64,000 nt of DNA from Trichomonas vaginalis G3 (Eukaryota; Parabasalia; Trichomonadida; Trichomonadidae), in the NCBI RefSeq assembly GCF_026262505.1, contig NC_067207.1:16026082-16090081 (forward strand). Reading direction: 5' to 3'. The translations under genes and the position numbers were made by a program. The notes beneath the pieces were generated by a model. The model did not search any database, was not told where the DNA came from, and was given only the letters and a program-made list of their open reading frames with translations. This document shows, in pieces, positions 1 to 9,277 of the stretch; position 1 is the first letter of the stretch, and each line of letters starts with the position of its first letter.

Positions 1-329
1 GACCTCCTGAAGCGGTTTTAACGATAACATCTTTATCCGAAAGTTTTGATAAAATGTCTTTTCTAACTGTTTCTTTAAGTTCATCATTGTACGATTTATG
101 ATATCAACATCTATATCGTTAAATTTGATATTTTATTTACTAATAAAGCCATACCAGTTTTCCTCCTCTTCCTCCATCATGTTTTGAGGTAGTTATGTAA
201 ATCAATCTTGTTTTCACCAATTCTTTCGTTGAGGGTTTTAGTTTCTGCCACAACTAATTCCTCAGCTAATGAATCAATAACTTTTTCATCAGAAATGATA
301 AAGTTGCTGTTGTTGTTTGTTGCTGTCAT
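1..329 (-). pseudogene. Small gene fragment of a decayed Maverick-like remnant
   Basis: A minus-strand reading begins at an ATG at 329 with an Asn-rich start (MTATNNNSNF) and runs into an acidic, probably helical stretch (EKVIDSLAEELVVAETKTLN). It is preceded by an A/T-rich leader. The gene looks broken and leaves the window on the left. No family recognised. It lies in the same remnant as the fibre and KilA-N fragments and probably belongs to the same old element. Confidence 0.3.
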
Positions 330-401
330 TTATATAGGAATAAAAAAATAAAAATAATTTTAAAACTAACTTTATTTTTGGACTGCATCATATTTTCTTT
401 G

Positions 402-988
402 TTGTTGTTGTCAAAATGTCATGTTGTCTCATTTTTTCAGAGAAGTTAAATAACCTGGTAGCACATGGTAACATGGTAGCACCTTCAGTTCTTCAAAAAT
501 AATTCATAAATGCCTTCCTCCTGTGTTGTTGTCTAAATGTCATGTTGTCTCATTTTTTCAGAGAGTTAAATGACCTGGTAGCACATGGTAACATGGTAGC
601 ACTTCAGTTCTTCAAAAATAATTCATAAATGCCTTCCTCCTGTGTTGTTGTCTAAATGTCATGTTGTCTCATTTTTTTCAGAGAAGTTAAATGACCTGGT
701 AGCACATGGTAACATGGTAGCACCTTAGTTCTTCAAAAATAATTCATAAATGCCTTCCTCCTGTGTTGTTGTCTAAATGTCATGTTGTCTCATTTTTTTC
801 AGAGAAGTTAAATGACCTGGTAGCACATGGTAACATGGTAGCACCTTCAGTTCTTCAAAAATAATTCATAAATGCCTTCCTCCTGTGTTGTTGTCTAAAT
901 GTCATGTTGTCTCATTTTTTCAGAGAAGTTAAATGACCTGGTAGCACATGGTAACATGGTAGCACCTTCAGTTCTTCAAAAATAATTA
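402..988. repeat. About 120-bp tandem repeat, nearly five copies
   Basis: Units begin near 416, 537, 656, 777 and 899 (period 119-122 bases) and share ATGTCATGTTGTCTCATTTT, CCTGGTAGCACATGGTAACA and TTCAGTTCTTCAAAAATAAT. Copies differ by only a few bases, so amplification is recent. No reading frame runs through the units. A further partial copy lies at about 1800-1860. Confidence 0.85.
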
Positions 989-1089
989 ATTATTGAATAA
1001 CCTGAAACCATTAACGATAAAAATATATTTTTGGGTCATGGGCTATGCCCCGCCACGTTGCGTCTTTATGACAAAAATATAATGAGTTC

Positions 1090-1770
1090 TTTACTCACAA
1101 TATTTTTGTACAAAACGACCCCAAGCTTTTAACTTCTTTTTCTGCAGCTTCTAATGCTATCTTAGCGAGTTCATATTCTCTAAATTCTCTTCTTTAAATT
1201 TTCTTGTTCCCATTGGTCTAGTTCGAATGGAGAATCTCTATAACCATAACATAACTCACGTTCATGTTCTAATTGTTTTTCGCGCATTTTTTCTAACTTC
1301 TTCTTCAAACAAAGTGGTTTAGCATTCTCTACTGTATCTTCGAGTTCTTCTTCATCTAATTTCTCATGAACTTTCTTGTCTATGGAGTCCATAATATCTT
1401 TGACAATAAAATGCATACTTTACAGAGCACCATTCAGCAACAAAATGAACGAGGTCAGGATGTATGTAAATAACCTTTGAATTCATTCATAACACCCTTT
1501 GTAAGCTCATAAAATGCTTGTTTTGAGGTCGAGCCACTTTTGGCTCCACCGTATTCTTTCAACCAAAACTCAAGAATTTCCTGCATTTTAGCACTATTGA
1601 GAATCTGTTTAAATGTTTAAACTTTCCTACTTCTCTTGCCATCTTTGTTGCATTAATGTAACCATCCTTGTCTCTACGTAAGACTTCAATACTGTTATAA
1701 GTGCCTTTTGTGAATGTTTCACCATTAGATTTGTTCGTGGAATGTTTTTGCTTCGACTGACATTACTGTT
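1090..1770 (-). pseudogene. KilA-N domain gene fragment (fossil)
   Basis: Minus-strand readings show two hallmark pieces of the KilA-N DNA-binding domain of large DNA viruses and phages: DGYINATKMAREVGK, and further on YIHPDLVHFVAEWCS. They are followed by a charged, coiled-coil-like tail (about 1180-1416, rich in Glu and Lys). KilA-N genes are known in virus-derived DNA of many protists. The gene looks broken, with a few breaks. Its neighbour on the right is a fibre fragment of the same remnant. Confidence 0.6.
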
Positions 1771-1799
1771 CTTACATACAAAATAAAAAAATAAATAAA

Positions 1800-1862
1800 A
1801 ATAATTCATAAATACCTTCCTCCTGTGTTGTTGTCAAAAATGTCATGTTGTCTCATTTTTGG
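1800..1862. repeat. Partial copy of the 120-bp repeat
   Basis: The stretch from ATAATTCATAAATACCTTCC to GTCATGTTGTCTCATTTT matches the junction region of the tandem units at 402-988. It sits between the KilA-N fragment and the 3' end of the fibre fragment, so the tandem array may have been seeded from this intergenic segment. Confidence 0.7.
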
Positions 1863-1873
1863 AGCTCAGGACT

Positions 1874-3207
1874 TTAAGCAGCTCTGAACCATGCGAATAC
1901 AGTCACAAATGGTGGCATGTAATCTTTACCCGAGCCTGTTGGATTTGTTGTGAAAGTGTGTGAATGATTTTCCTGCGGTTCCACAGAAAATACCTGTGCT
2001 TGAATCTACTGGGTCAGTTGTGATATCATATCTATTCATTCCCCATCTATCCGAACCCGCTGCAAGATTTATATAACCTCTTTTTGTTATGAATGTGAAT
2101 GATTACCTGTTGTGTTTGTAGTTCCTGTATGAGTTGTGCGGTGGAAGGTTTGCTTCTTTAATTTTCTTCGAACCTCCTGTTTGCTTTGAATATCTAGCAC
2201 AGTATAAGAATTTATCTACAATCTGCTTCCACGTACCAAAACCTAAAACTTCTGAAGGATTTGTTGAGTTCATTGACGTATAAAATAGAACCAACAGGAT
2301 ATTAATATTTGAAGAATTTCAGTCTTTAATGTTTGAAAGCTCTTTTTGTTCTGCTTTCTTATCATATAAATCTTTGAGCAGTGAATTTAACTTTATTTTC
2401 ATCATCCATGACATAAAACATTTTTACATTTAATTTTTTTCATCGTTGTTATGTTTTCATTTCGATGTTAAACCTTGTGGAAAGTTAGGAGGATTATAAT
2501 ATAATGCATCCCCATCAGTTTCCGTCAACCGTTCCTTCAATACTTTCTATAGCAACAGTTGAGAAGAAGTTATGTGTATGGTTCTTATCTGCCTTCTTCT
2601 CTAACTCATCGTTAACATATGTTTTATCTGCTTTAAGGTCTAACTCATCGTTAACATATGTTTTATCTGCTTTAAGGTCTAAACATCCTGAAACCCACCC
2701 TGTATCAGCTTTAACTTTAAAAGTCTCAAATGTCCATTCATGATACCATTCAACCTTTTCTTTAATTTCATTATCTTTTTCATCAACATAAACCAAATTT
2801 GCCTTCTTATTTAACTCACTATCCACATATTCCTTATCTGCTTTCTTCATTATGTCATTTAGGAAACCTTCTATGAATTCCTCATTTAAATTAAATCTTC
2901 CAATCTTCAAAACTTCAGGAAATGCATTTAATGCGTAATATCTCTGTTCTTCTGGTGGAATTGATGTTATATCATCCGTTATACCTTTAATTTTAGAATT
3001 CATAAATAAAATTTCTTTTATATTTGATATCACTGCACCACCTTTGCAAACGAATTCGAAATGGTCATTTTTCAATACTATCTCCAAATCTCCATATTTC
3101 AACCTTTGCGTTTGTTCTGCCGTCTTTGAATTATATGCATATATGGCGTATGTAATGGTCTGAGGGACCTGGGTGCTTTGCGCCTTAAGTTGCTGTGGTT
3201 TAATCAT
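1874..3207 (-). pseudogene. Fibre protein with phage tail-collar end, diverged relative (fossil)
   Basis: The N-terminal part (2515-3207) carries the heptad-like modules KADKEYVD, KADKTYVNDELD and KADKNHTH, which resemble phage trimeric fibre shafts. The C-terminal part shows YTSMNSTNPSEVLGFGTWK and ends in DYMPPFVTVFAWFRAA, the tail-collar signature. It is a clear diverged homologue of the 469-residue fibre genes at 11729 and 40365, with a different N-terminal head (MIKPQQLKAQSTQVPQ). It looks broken, with a few breaks. It supports the idea that the remnant is a separate Maverick lineage. Confidence 0.75.
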
Positions 3208-3231
3208 TTATTATGATTTAAAAATAAATAT

Positions 3232-3942
3232 TTAATCCGTTATCTCATCAGCTATTTTTTCTATTTGAAATTGCCATAATATTTCATTCATAAATTCTAA
3301 ATCACAATCAAATAGGTCAGTTATTCTAAATTTAATATTTGATAAATCTTTTGAATGAAGAATAAATGAATTCCCGGATAATTGAAACGGATATGATAAA
3401 GAAAATGTGTTTAAGTTGATGGATAAAATGTTTTGTATTGATGGGTAAGAGTTAGGGTCTAATGTTTGATGTGAAAATCTCATTGGGGTATTAACTTTAT
3501 CACATTTGATTAAAATGAAATTGGAACCAGTGTCAGAATACAAAACATCCCCAACATCTTTTTCAAAATTTAATATCCCCAACAATGAACGAAAATGAGG
3601 AGTACAAAATTTAATTTTCAGCGGGAATTTAATAAGGTTATTTATTTCATCAAGTTCAAAAAGTTTATCGGGTTTTGATTTAAAATTTTCTTCATACCAT
3701 ACGATAAATGATTCATTTAAATAACTTAAAATCATGTTTATATCCCATTTCGCTATCACATTATTTATATACATATCATACGTTTTTTCATGGTCATCTT
3801 TAATAAATGATATATAATCTGAAGGGTCTAAAAGAATGGGATTAAATTTACCACTCACAGAAACGAGAGTAACATTATAAATTCCGCAAACTGTTAAATT
3901 TAATTCACACTTATTATTCGAAATAATATTGATAATTGACAT
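3232..3942 (-). CDS. Unknown 236-residue protein, possible capsid-related gene of the remnant
   Basis: An open frame of 236 codons looks whole. The protein is beta-rich and ends in a strand pattern (IKFRITDLFDCDLEFMNEIL) that resembles the last strands of single-jelly-roll minor capsid proteins of Polintons, but this is only a pattern judgement. It is divergent from the gene at 3961 with an 18-base spacer between the two start codons, the same arrangement seen in the intact-looking elements. Confidence 0.4.
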   Translation of the reverse strand: MSIINIISNNKCELNLTVCGIYNVTLVSVSGKFNPILLDPSDYISFIKDDHEKTYDMYINNVIAKWDINMILSYLNESFIVWYEENFKSKPDKLFELDEINNLIKFPLKIKFCTPHFRSLLGILNFEKDVGDVLYSDTGSNFILIKCDKVNTPMRFSHQTLDPNSYPSIQNILSINLNTFSLSYPFQLSGNSFILHSKDLSNIKFRITDLFDCDLEFMNEILWQFQIEKIADEITD

Positions 3943-3960
3943 TTTTATTACGATTAAAAT
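3943..3960. promoter_or_regulatory. 18-base bidirectional promoter spacer (remnant)
   Basis: The sequence TTTTATTACGATTAAAAT lies exactly between two divergent ATGs. Both strands give a TTTTA box close to a start codon. The same 18-base geometry recurs at 11711-11728 and 26912-26929. Confidence 0.55.
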
Positions 3961-4439
3961 ATGGTAAAGCGTTATTTTCCAGTGATAAATAAAACTAGAA
4001 TAAGATTACCTCAAGAATTCATAAATTCAACGAATAAGAAATTCATTCATGTTATAAATTTTAGTGTTTTCAGAAAATATGAGTCAAGGTCATATTCATC
4101 AACAGGTTATATTTCACTTCATTCAAATTTAGTTCAATCAAACCCATATAATGACCATTTCATAAGATTTTCAGATGGTATTAAAAATGTAATTGATAGA
4201 TTAAATATGAACAGATTGACAATATCGAATTTTTGGAATTTTGGTTTAAATATCCCGATGGAAAAAAGATTGAAGTTAAAGATAAAGCTGATACTATAAC
4301 AAAAACAATTACAATGACCGATCCAGATAGTGGGGAACAAAAAGAAATAAAACAAACGATAGAAACTGGTGAAAGGTCAATTATTATCGATTATGATTCA
4401 AAGGATTATTATTCAATAATGTTAATGCTTGAATATTAA
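3961..4439 (+). pseudogene. Unknown gene of the remnant, looks broken
   Basis: Plus-strand coding from MVKRYFPVINKTRIRLPQEF to a C-terminal part with FWFKYPDGKKIEVKDKAD and a charged TITMTDPDSGEQKEIKQT stretch. It looks broken, with about one break. No family recognised. It is divergent from the 236-residue gene and converges on the minus-strand gene that ends at about 4440. Confidence 0.4.
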
Positions 4440-5107
4440 ATAGTCTTAACAAAGAATTTTTCAAGTGATATTTTATATTCATCAACTATTTTATTATAAA
4501 TATCATTATATGTTAAATGAAGTTCAGTTGTTGTTCCATTCTTTGATATCTTAATTGTGCTAATATCCTTTATAGGATTTATTTTTGCAACTGTTCCGCA
4601 GCATGAAACCTCATCATCTATGAAAAATTGAATCTTAACGTCTGAATCTTGAACATCACAAAGAATGGCGATAATGTGAATTAATGATTCATAAGGTAAA
4701 TAATTAAACCGGATTGGTCAATTAAATTTATTATTGAATCATAATTATTAGTTATTATATCACGGTAAATTTTCATTAATTCAGAATTAATGTCTATTTT
4801 ATATGGGTTTCTCGATGTTTGATGAAAGAGGCGGGGGGTATGATGGATAAGTGGGAATTTCAACAGGTTCTTTACCGGGTTCAGATAAAATGATTGGGTC
4901 TCCATTCTCATGGTTTTCTTCATTCTCCTCATTCTTCGGTAAGTCACGAGTTAATAAATTTGGTTGAGTTGCTGACCTTGTTAATTCAGGGCTAACATTA
5001 ACTTTAACATTTTGAATAATTCGTGATTTATCATCATTTACGTTATAACCAACCGTAATCTCTGCTTTTGCGTTAGTGTTCTTTTGACTAGTGAAACGTC
5101 TTCTCAT
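4440..5107 (-). pseudogene. Diverged relative of the 192-residue element gene at 26333 (fossil)
   Basis: The C-terminal coding part contains IDDEVSCCGTVAKINPIK and ends YKISLEKFFVKT. The element protein at 26333-26911 has EPDISCCGVSYNVIDKIYV and ends HNISLKFIC, with matching spacing and a similar charged centre. The N-terminus (MRRRFTSQKNTNAKAEITVG) is basic, followed by a Pro-rich PTYPSYPPPL stretch comparable to KEPTYPEV of the relative. It looks broken, with about one or two breaks. Function unknown. Confidence 0.5.
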
Positions 5108-5140
5108 TTATAATCGAATAAAAAAAATATATTTAAACTT

Positions 5141-5607
5141 TTATTTTGCTGGAACTTTTGAATCTATTATTCCCTGTATTTGTTCATGAAGTTGATTTTT
5201 AGCATTTTCATCGAAATTAATAGACCGAATATATTCATTAATTGCATTCTTATAATCATCTGATTTCTCAAATTTTCTTTTATCTGATTCCTTAACTAAA
5301 TCATAAGTTAAACCTCGTTGCTGATATAATGGTTTCTTAATTAAATCTTTGAATGCTTGAGATAAAGCACCTGATGCAATTCTTGCTACTATAATTGGTT
5401 GGAATTGATGTTTAAGTTCATCTTTAACATTACCATTACCTTTAGCGAGTTTATTTTTTTTATTTCATTATGGTAGTGAATCTTTCATTCATGAAAATAA
5501 TTATTTCTGATTTCTTTTACTCGTTTATGAGGTCTTTGATTATGACTCCATTGATTCCATTCAGGATTTAAACAATGTTTAATTAATCGCGGAATATCTG
5601 ACATCAT
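5141..5607 (-). pseudogene. Unknown gene fragment of the remnant
   Basis: Minus-strand coding starts at MMSDIPRLIKHCLNPEWNQW near 5607 and ends with NQLHEQIQGIIDSKVPAK at 5141. It looks broken. The protein would be helical and basic. Part of its 5' region is duplicated at 5709-5905. No family recognised. Confidence 0.35.
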
Positions 5608-5910
5608 CTATATATAGCTTCTTTTAAAATTAATGTTAATTTTTTAATGATTTATTTTTTATTTCATTATGTATTTCATTATGTATTTCATTATGTATTT
5701 CATTATGTATTTCATTATGGTAGTGAATCTTTCATTCATGAAAATAATTCACAGTCTTCCTTTTTAAATTGAAGTTTAACCCATTCAGGATTTAAACAAT
5801 GTTTAATTAATCGCGGAATATCTAACATCATCTATATATAGCTTCTTTTATAAAAGATAAAAAATAAATTATTTTAAAATTAATGTTAATTTTTTAATGT
5901 GTTTATTTCA
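5458..5910. repeat. Direct duplication of about 200 bp plus 12-bp tandem repeat
   Basis: A block starting at TTTCATTATGGTAGTGAATC and including TTTAAACAATGTTTAATTAA and CATCATCTATATATAGCTTC occurs at about 5460-5655 and again at 5709-5905. Between the copies the 12-mer TATTTCATTATG is repeated about five times (5660-5720), probably by slippage. Confidence 0.7.
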
Positions 5911-5929
5911 TTATGTATGGGCTGAGTGT

Positions 5930-6112
5930 AAATGTCTTACAATTTTGAAAATTTTTTAAATCTTGATTTATTCAAAAACGTAAGAATAAAAACCGTAAGA
6001 ATCATACATTTTTTACTTCATATGTTAAAAAAAAATGATACAAAATCGCTCGATATTGTATGAATTCTTACGTTTACAAAAAAAGTCACACAACCCTTCC
6101 ACATATACTACT
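5930..6112. other. Left boundary of the array, with an imperfect inverted repeat
   Basis: CGTAAGAATCATAC (near 5994) pairs with GTATGAATTCTTACG (near 6058) across a loop of about 50 bases, with one extra base. A further CGTAAGAAT lies just upstream. No gene is seen. The repeated 28.65-kb unit begins immediately after this stretch. Confidence 0.4.
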
Positions 6113-7735
6113 TATGGATAAAACCAAATTCCTTCCCTTACCATAAACTTCAAGACTCCTTTCATCACACAAACAAATGCACGAGCCACTCCTAAAAAAA
6201 TTCAGGTTTTAGAAATTTATTATCAATTATAGACATTATTTCATTACCACAGTTCACTAATCGATAATTGAAGTGTTGCAAAACATATTATACTTTCTAC
6301 TATTAGATTTATGAATAAAAAATTTATACCCTACTTTTCCAACATTTAGAAAACATGCATGACCCCCTACCCAGGGTCCAAAAATTGGTATTTTCTGCGC
6401 TCAGGCAACATGAGTTTTTGGGCCGCCAAATGAATAGCTCAAGTAGTTTCCTCATATAGAGACATGCTTATGCTTAGAGTTTGAAGGGAATCTAAAGTGA
6501 TTTTTTTCTGCATTTCGAAATCTAATGCAATCTTAAAATCATGATTAAACTGCGAATCTGGGCGCAATTTTTTAATATGTTAATATATGAAGGTACTCCT
6601 ACTACTGCGAATGCTTCAAATGAAAATTCAAGAAATCAGATTAATTTGATCACATTAGTATAGTAGTGGTCAATCCAAAAACTCATATGTTGATATATAA
6701 CCTATAGAGACGATAATTATCGACTCTTCATTGAAATGCATAAGATTTAATAATCTCATAAATATTCTTTTTAATTTTCAGTATTTCGTGTGCATTTAGA
6801 TTGCATATACCTGTATATGATATTTCTAGAATGTTTTGGTTAGATATTAAGTTTTTTAGATTAATATTTTAACATTTTGATAAAACAAGCAATTGTTCCA
6901 TTTTGGAATCGCGATTGAACTCTAGTTTGACTAATATGATGTTGTATGATCAAATGAATTCTAACTTCATGAGATAAAATTTGAAATTTGAAAATGCGAT
7001 ATCTGACTCAAATATTTATCTGAGCACATTTAACATTCAATTATAAACTAAAGTAATATACAGCAGATTCGATTTGGCTTATATTTTAAATATTCAACAA
7101 ATAATCTTATAAAATTGTGCTATTCACGTTTCTCAAAGATGAATTAAGCATTTACAACTTGTGCATTGATGGAATTAGATATGGATTCTAATGTTAATCG
7201 ATATTTTGTAAATTGATATATATTTTATCATGGTTTGACATTTGATCGTGTTGAAACCGGAATTGCAATATGCATCATCTATATATATAATTGTCAAAAT
7301 ATGAGCTATAGATTTTTAAATTATGCTCCTGATTATGAGTGACTTATATGATTATATTGAATTGAGTAGTAAGAATCATAAATATTAGAATATTACGATA
7401 ATGTATTATAACCTTATAGAAGCTTAAGGCTAAAAATGATGATGAAAATGTAGCTCAAATTTAAGTCTAAAAATTTGAAAAAATTAAGTGCTTATGATAG
7501 TATGACGATATTGGTGTTTGAATGTAAGAAATTAGAGATGTATTAGAAGCATTATGAGAAAATAATAAGATATAAAAACAACTTTTATGAAATAATTTAA
7601 GTTATAAGAGGTGTTAACATTGGTAATGTGTGTATAAGATAGTAGAATTGTATTGGATCTTTGATTAGTATTTTATAACAATTTATTAATGTAGATGTGA
7701 TTAGAATGTTGGATTTCAAAGGAGAAAGCGGATTG
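6113..7735. other. AT-rich intergenic DNA, no gene seen
   Basis: About 1.6 kb of very AT-rich sequence with no convincing frame. Notable bits: a 23-base stretch at 6326-6348 (contains CCCTACTTTTCCAACATTTA) that recurs at 33527, and a short GC-rich hairpin GACCCCCTACCCAGGGTC near 6361. The rest shows nothing I can name. Confidence 0.6.
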
Positions 7736-8405
7736 TGCACTCTTGTTGGTCTGCATGTGTCATTCCGGGAGACATTGCCTGTGCATGTCTCCCAGAATGG
7801 CATACTGTTCCGCATTCATAACTTGAATGCGGAACTTTGACCGACAAGAGTGCATTATGCACTCTTGTTGGTCTGCATGTGTCATTCCGGGAGACATTGC
7901 CTGTGCATGTCTCCCAGAATGGCATACTGTTCCGCATTCATAACTTGAATGCGGAACTTTGACCGACAAGAGTGCATTATGCACTCTTGTTGGTCTGCAT
8001 GTGTCATTCCGGGAGACATTGCCTGTGCATGTCTCCCAGAATGGCATACTGTTCCGCATTCATAACTTGAATGCGGAACTTTGACCGACAAGAGTGCATT
8101 GTGCACTCTTGTTGGTCTGCATGTGTCATTCCGGGAGACATTGCCTGTGCATGTCTCCCAGAATCAAACAATTTATTGCAATCAGAATACGATTGCAAAA
8201 CTTTGACCGACAAGAGTGCATTGTGCACTCTTGTTGGTCTGCATGTGTCATTCCGGGAGACATTGCCTGTGCATGTCTCCCAGAATCAAACAATTTATTG
8301 CAATCAGAATACGATTGCAAAACTTTGACCGACAAGCGTGCATTGTGCACTCTTGTTGGTCTGCATGTGTCATTCCGGGAGACATTCAAACTCTCTTTTG
8401 ACCGA
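7736..8405. repeat. 122-bp cruciform-forming tandem array, about 5.5 units
   Basis: Units start at 7736, 7858, 7980, 8102, 8224 and 8346, exactly 122 bases apart; the last is internally shortened. Each unit has an outer stem (TGCACTCTTGTTGGTC with GACCGACAAGAGTGCA, one T-G pair) and two inner hairpins (CATTCCGGGAGACAT with ATGTCTCCCAGAATG; GTTCCGCATTCA with TGAATGCGGAAC). In units 4 and 5 the last hairpin is replaced by a different one (TTGCAATC with GATTGCAA). The 122-base period shifts frame each unit, so it is not coding. Confidence 0.9.
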
Positions 8406-8982
8406 GGTTATAAGAATCCTCAAATCTGATCCTAATATTACATTAACTTATCCTTTCTCTCCTTCTTTCTCTGCTCAAATAATCGAAGACTGTCACAATT
8501 TGATCAGAAAATTAGAGAATTCTGTAAAATCAATTAATACTGTTTTGAATGAATGCAAAGGAAATGGATACTCAGGTGATGATTTACAAGAAGCGGTTCA
8601 CTATTTAGTGAATCATCTTGTTGAAATCGAAAGAAGGAAGTCTATAGAAAAGCATGTCAATGAAATAGGAGAATTGCGAAAGATTCATTCGCAGGAAGTT
8701 TCAATTTTAACCCAAAATAAAGAGAAGACCATGGAACAAGTAAAGAAATGCAGAGAACAAATCATTGCTTTGGAAAAGCAATTCCAAGCAAAGGAAGATA
8801 ATTATATTAATGACTTGGAAAACCTCAAAACTGAACAGTATTCTTTGTCTGATAAACTTAGAAAGCAACAACGAATCAAAGATGAGTTAATCACTTTTGT
8901 TTCAGGGAAACCAGCAGACATTGAATTCTTGAGTGTTAATTTAAGTGATATTGAAAAGAAATCTATTAATCTCAAAATTTAA
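8365..8982 (+). CDS. Host coiled-coil protein, 5' end inside the 122-bp array
   Basis: The first true ATG (8365) lies in the last repeat unit, giving MCHSGRHSNSLLTEVIRIL; the natural N-terminus may therefore have been altered by the array. From about residue 30 the protein looks like an ordinary host protein: a helical part (IIEDCHNLIRKLENSVKSIN), then a long Glu/Lys-rich coiled coil (residues about 85-185) and the end NLSDIEKKSINLKI. The stop is followed at once by TAAATAAA, matching the trichomonad TAAA 3'-end signal. No catalytic domain seen; probably structural. Membership of a known family is not clear. Confidence 0.55.
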   Translation: MCHSGRHSNSLLTEVIRILKSDPNITLTYPFSPSFSAQIIEDCHNLIRKLENSVKSINTVLNECKGNGYSGDDLQEAVHYLVNHLVEIERRKSIEKHVNEIGELRKIHSQEVSILTQNKEKTMEQVKKCREQIIALEKQFQAKEDNYINDLENLKTEQYSLSDKLRKQQRIKDELITFVSGKPADIEFLSVNLSDIEKKSINLKI

Positions 8983-9056
8983 ATAAATTGTTTGTATTTT
9001 TATTATAATTTTACCTGTTTTATATTCAACCAAAATAATTGTGTATATAAGAGTAA

Positions 9057-9061
9057 TAATG
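9057..9061. repeat. Target-site duplication TAATG, left of Maverick A
   Basis: TAATG precedes the A-run of the left end and the same five bases follow the T-run of the right end at 32536-32540. Polintons usually make 6-bp duplications; the sixth base differs here (ATAATG versus TTAATG), so five bases is the safe call. Confidence 0.55.
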
Positions 9062-9132
9062 AAAAAAAAAAAAAAAAGGTAGTGGGGCTTCCAGGCGCGT
9101 TGCGCCCTCTAGCCCTGAAGATGTTTAGTATA
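9062..9132 (+). repeat. Left terminal inverted repeat with internal hairpin, Maverick A
   Basis: After a 16-base A-run comes a 56-bp repeat beginning AGGTAGTGGGGCTTCCAGG and ending GATGTTTAGTATA. It matches the right end except inside a 13-base hairpin (9094-9106, GGCGC-GTT-GCGCC). Confidence 0.9.
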
Positions 9133-9277
9133 AATGAAGTTTTTATTCGGAAAATTGTTAGTCTTCTGGGTCGAAAACATTATATAATGTGTCGCTTTTC
9201 ACAAATTATATATGTTTTCATGTTTTGTCACTTTTCTGTCACTTTTCAGGTAAAAACATTTTTATTATTATATATAA
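9133..9277. promoter_or_regulatory. Left subterminal region with TGTCACTTTTC repeats
   Basis: Non-coding. TGTCGCTTTTC near 9190 and two TGTCACTTTTC copies at about 9226-9248 are reverse complements of the AAAAGTGTCA-type box seen inside the element. A TTTTTATTATTATATATAA promoter-like stretch directly precedes the methyltransferase ATG. Confidence 0.4.

Noticed and set aside
7736-8405. tRNA-like cloverleaf appearance of the 122-bp units
   Set aside because: There is no anticodon arm, T-loop or internal promoter boxes, and the size does not fit a tRNA.
7597-8429. Many short frames on both strands across the 122-bp array
   Set aside because: They are the same repeat read in shifting frames (122 is not a multiple of three) and have no protein-like character.
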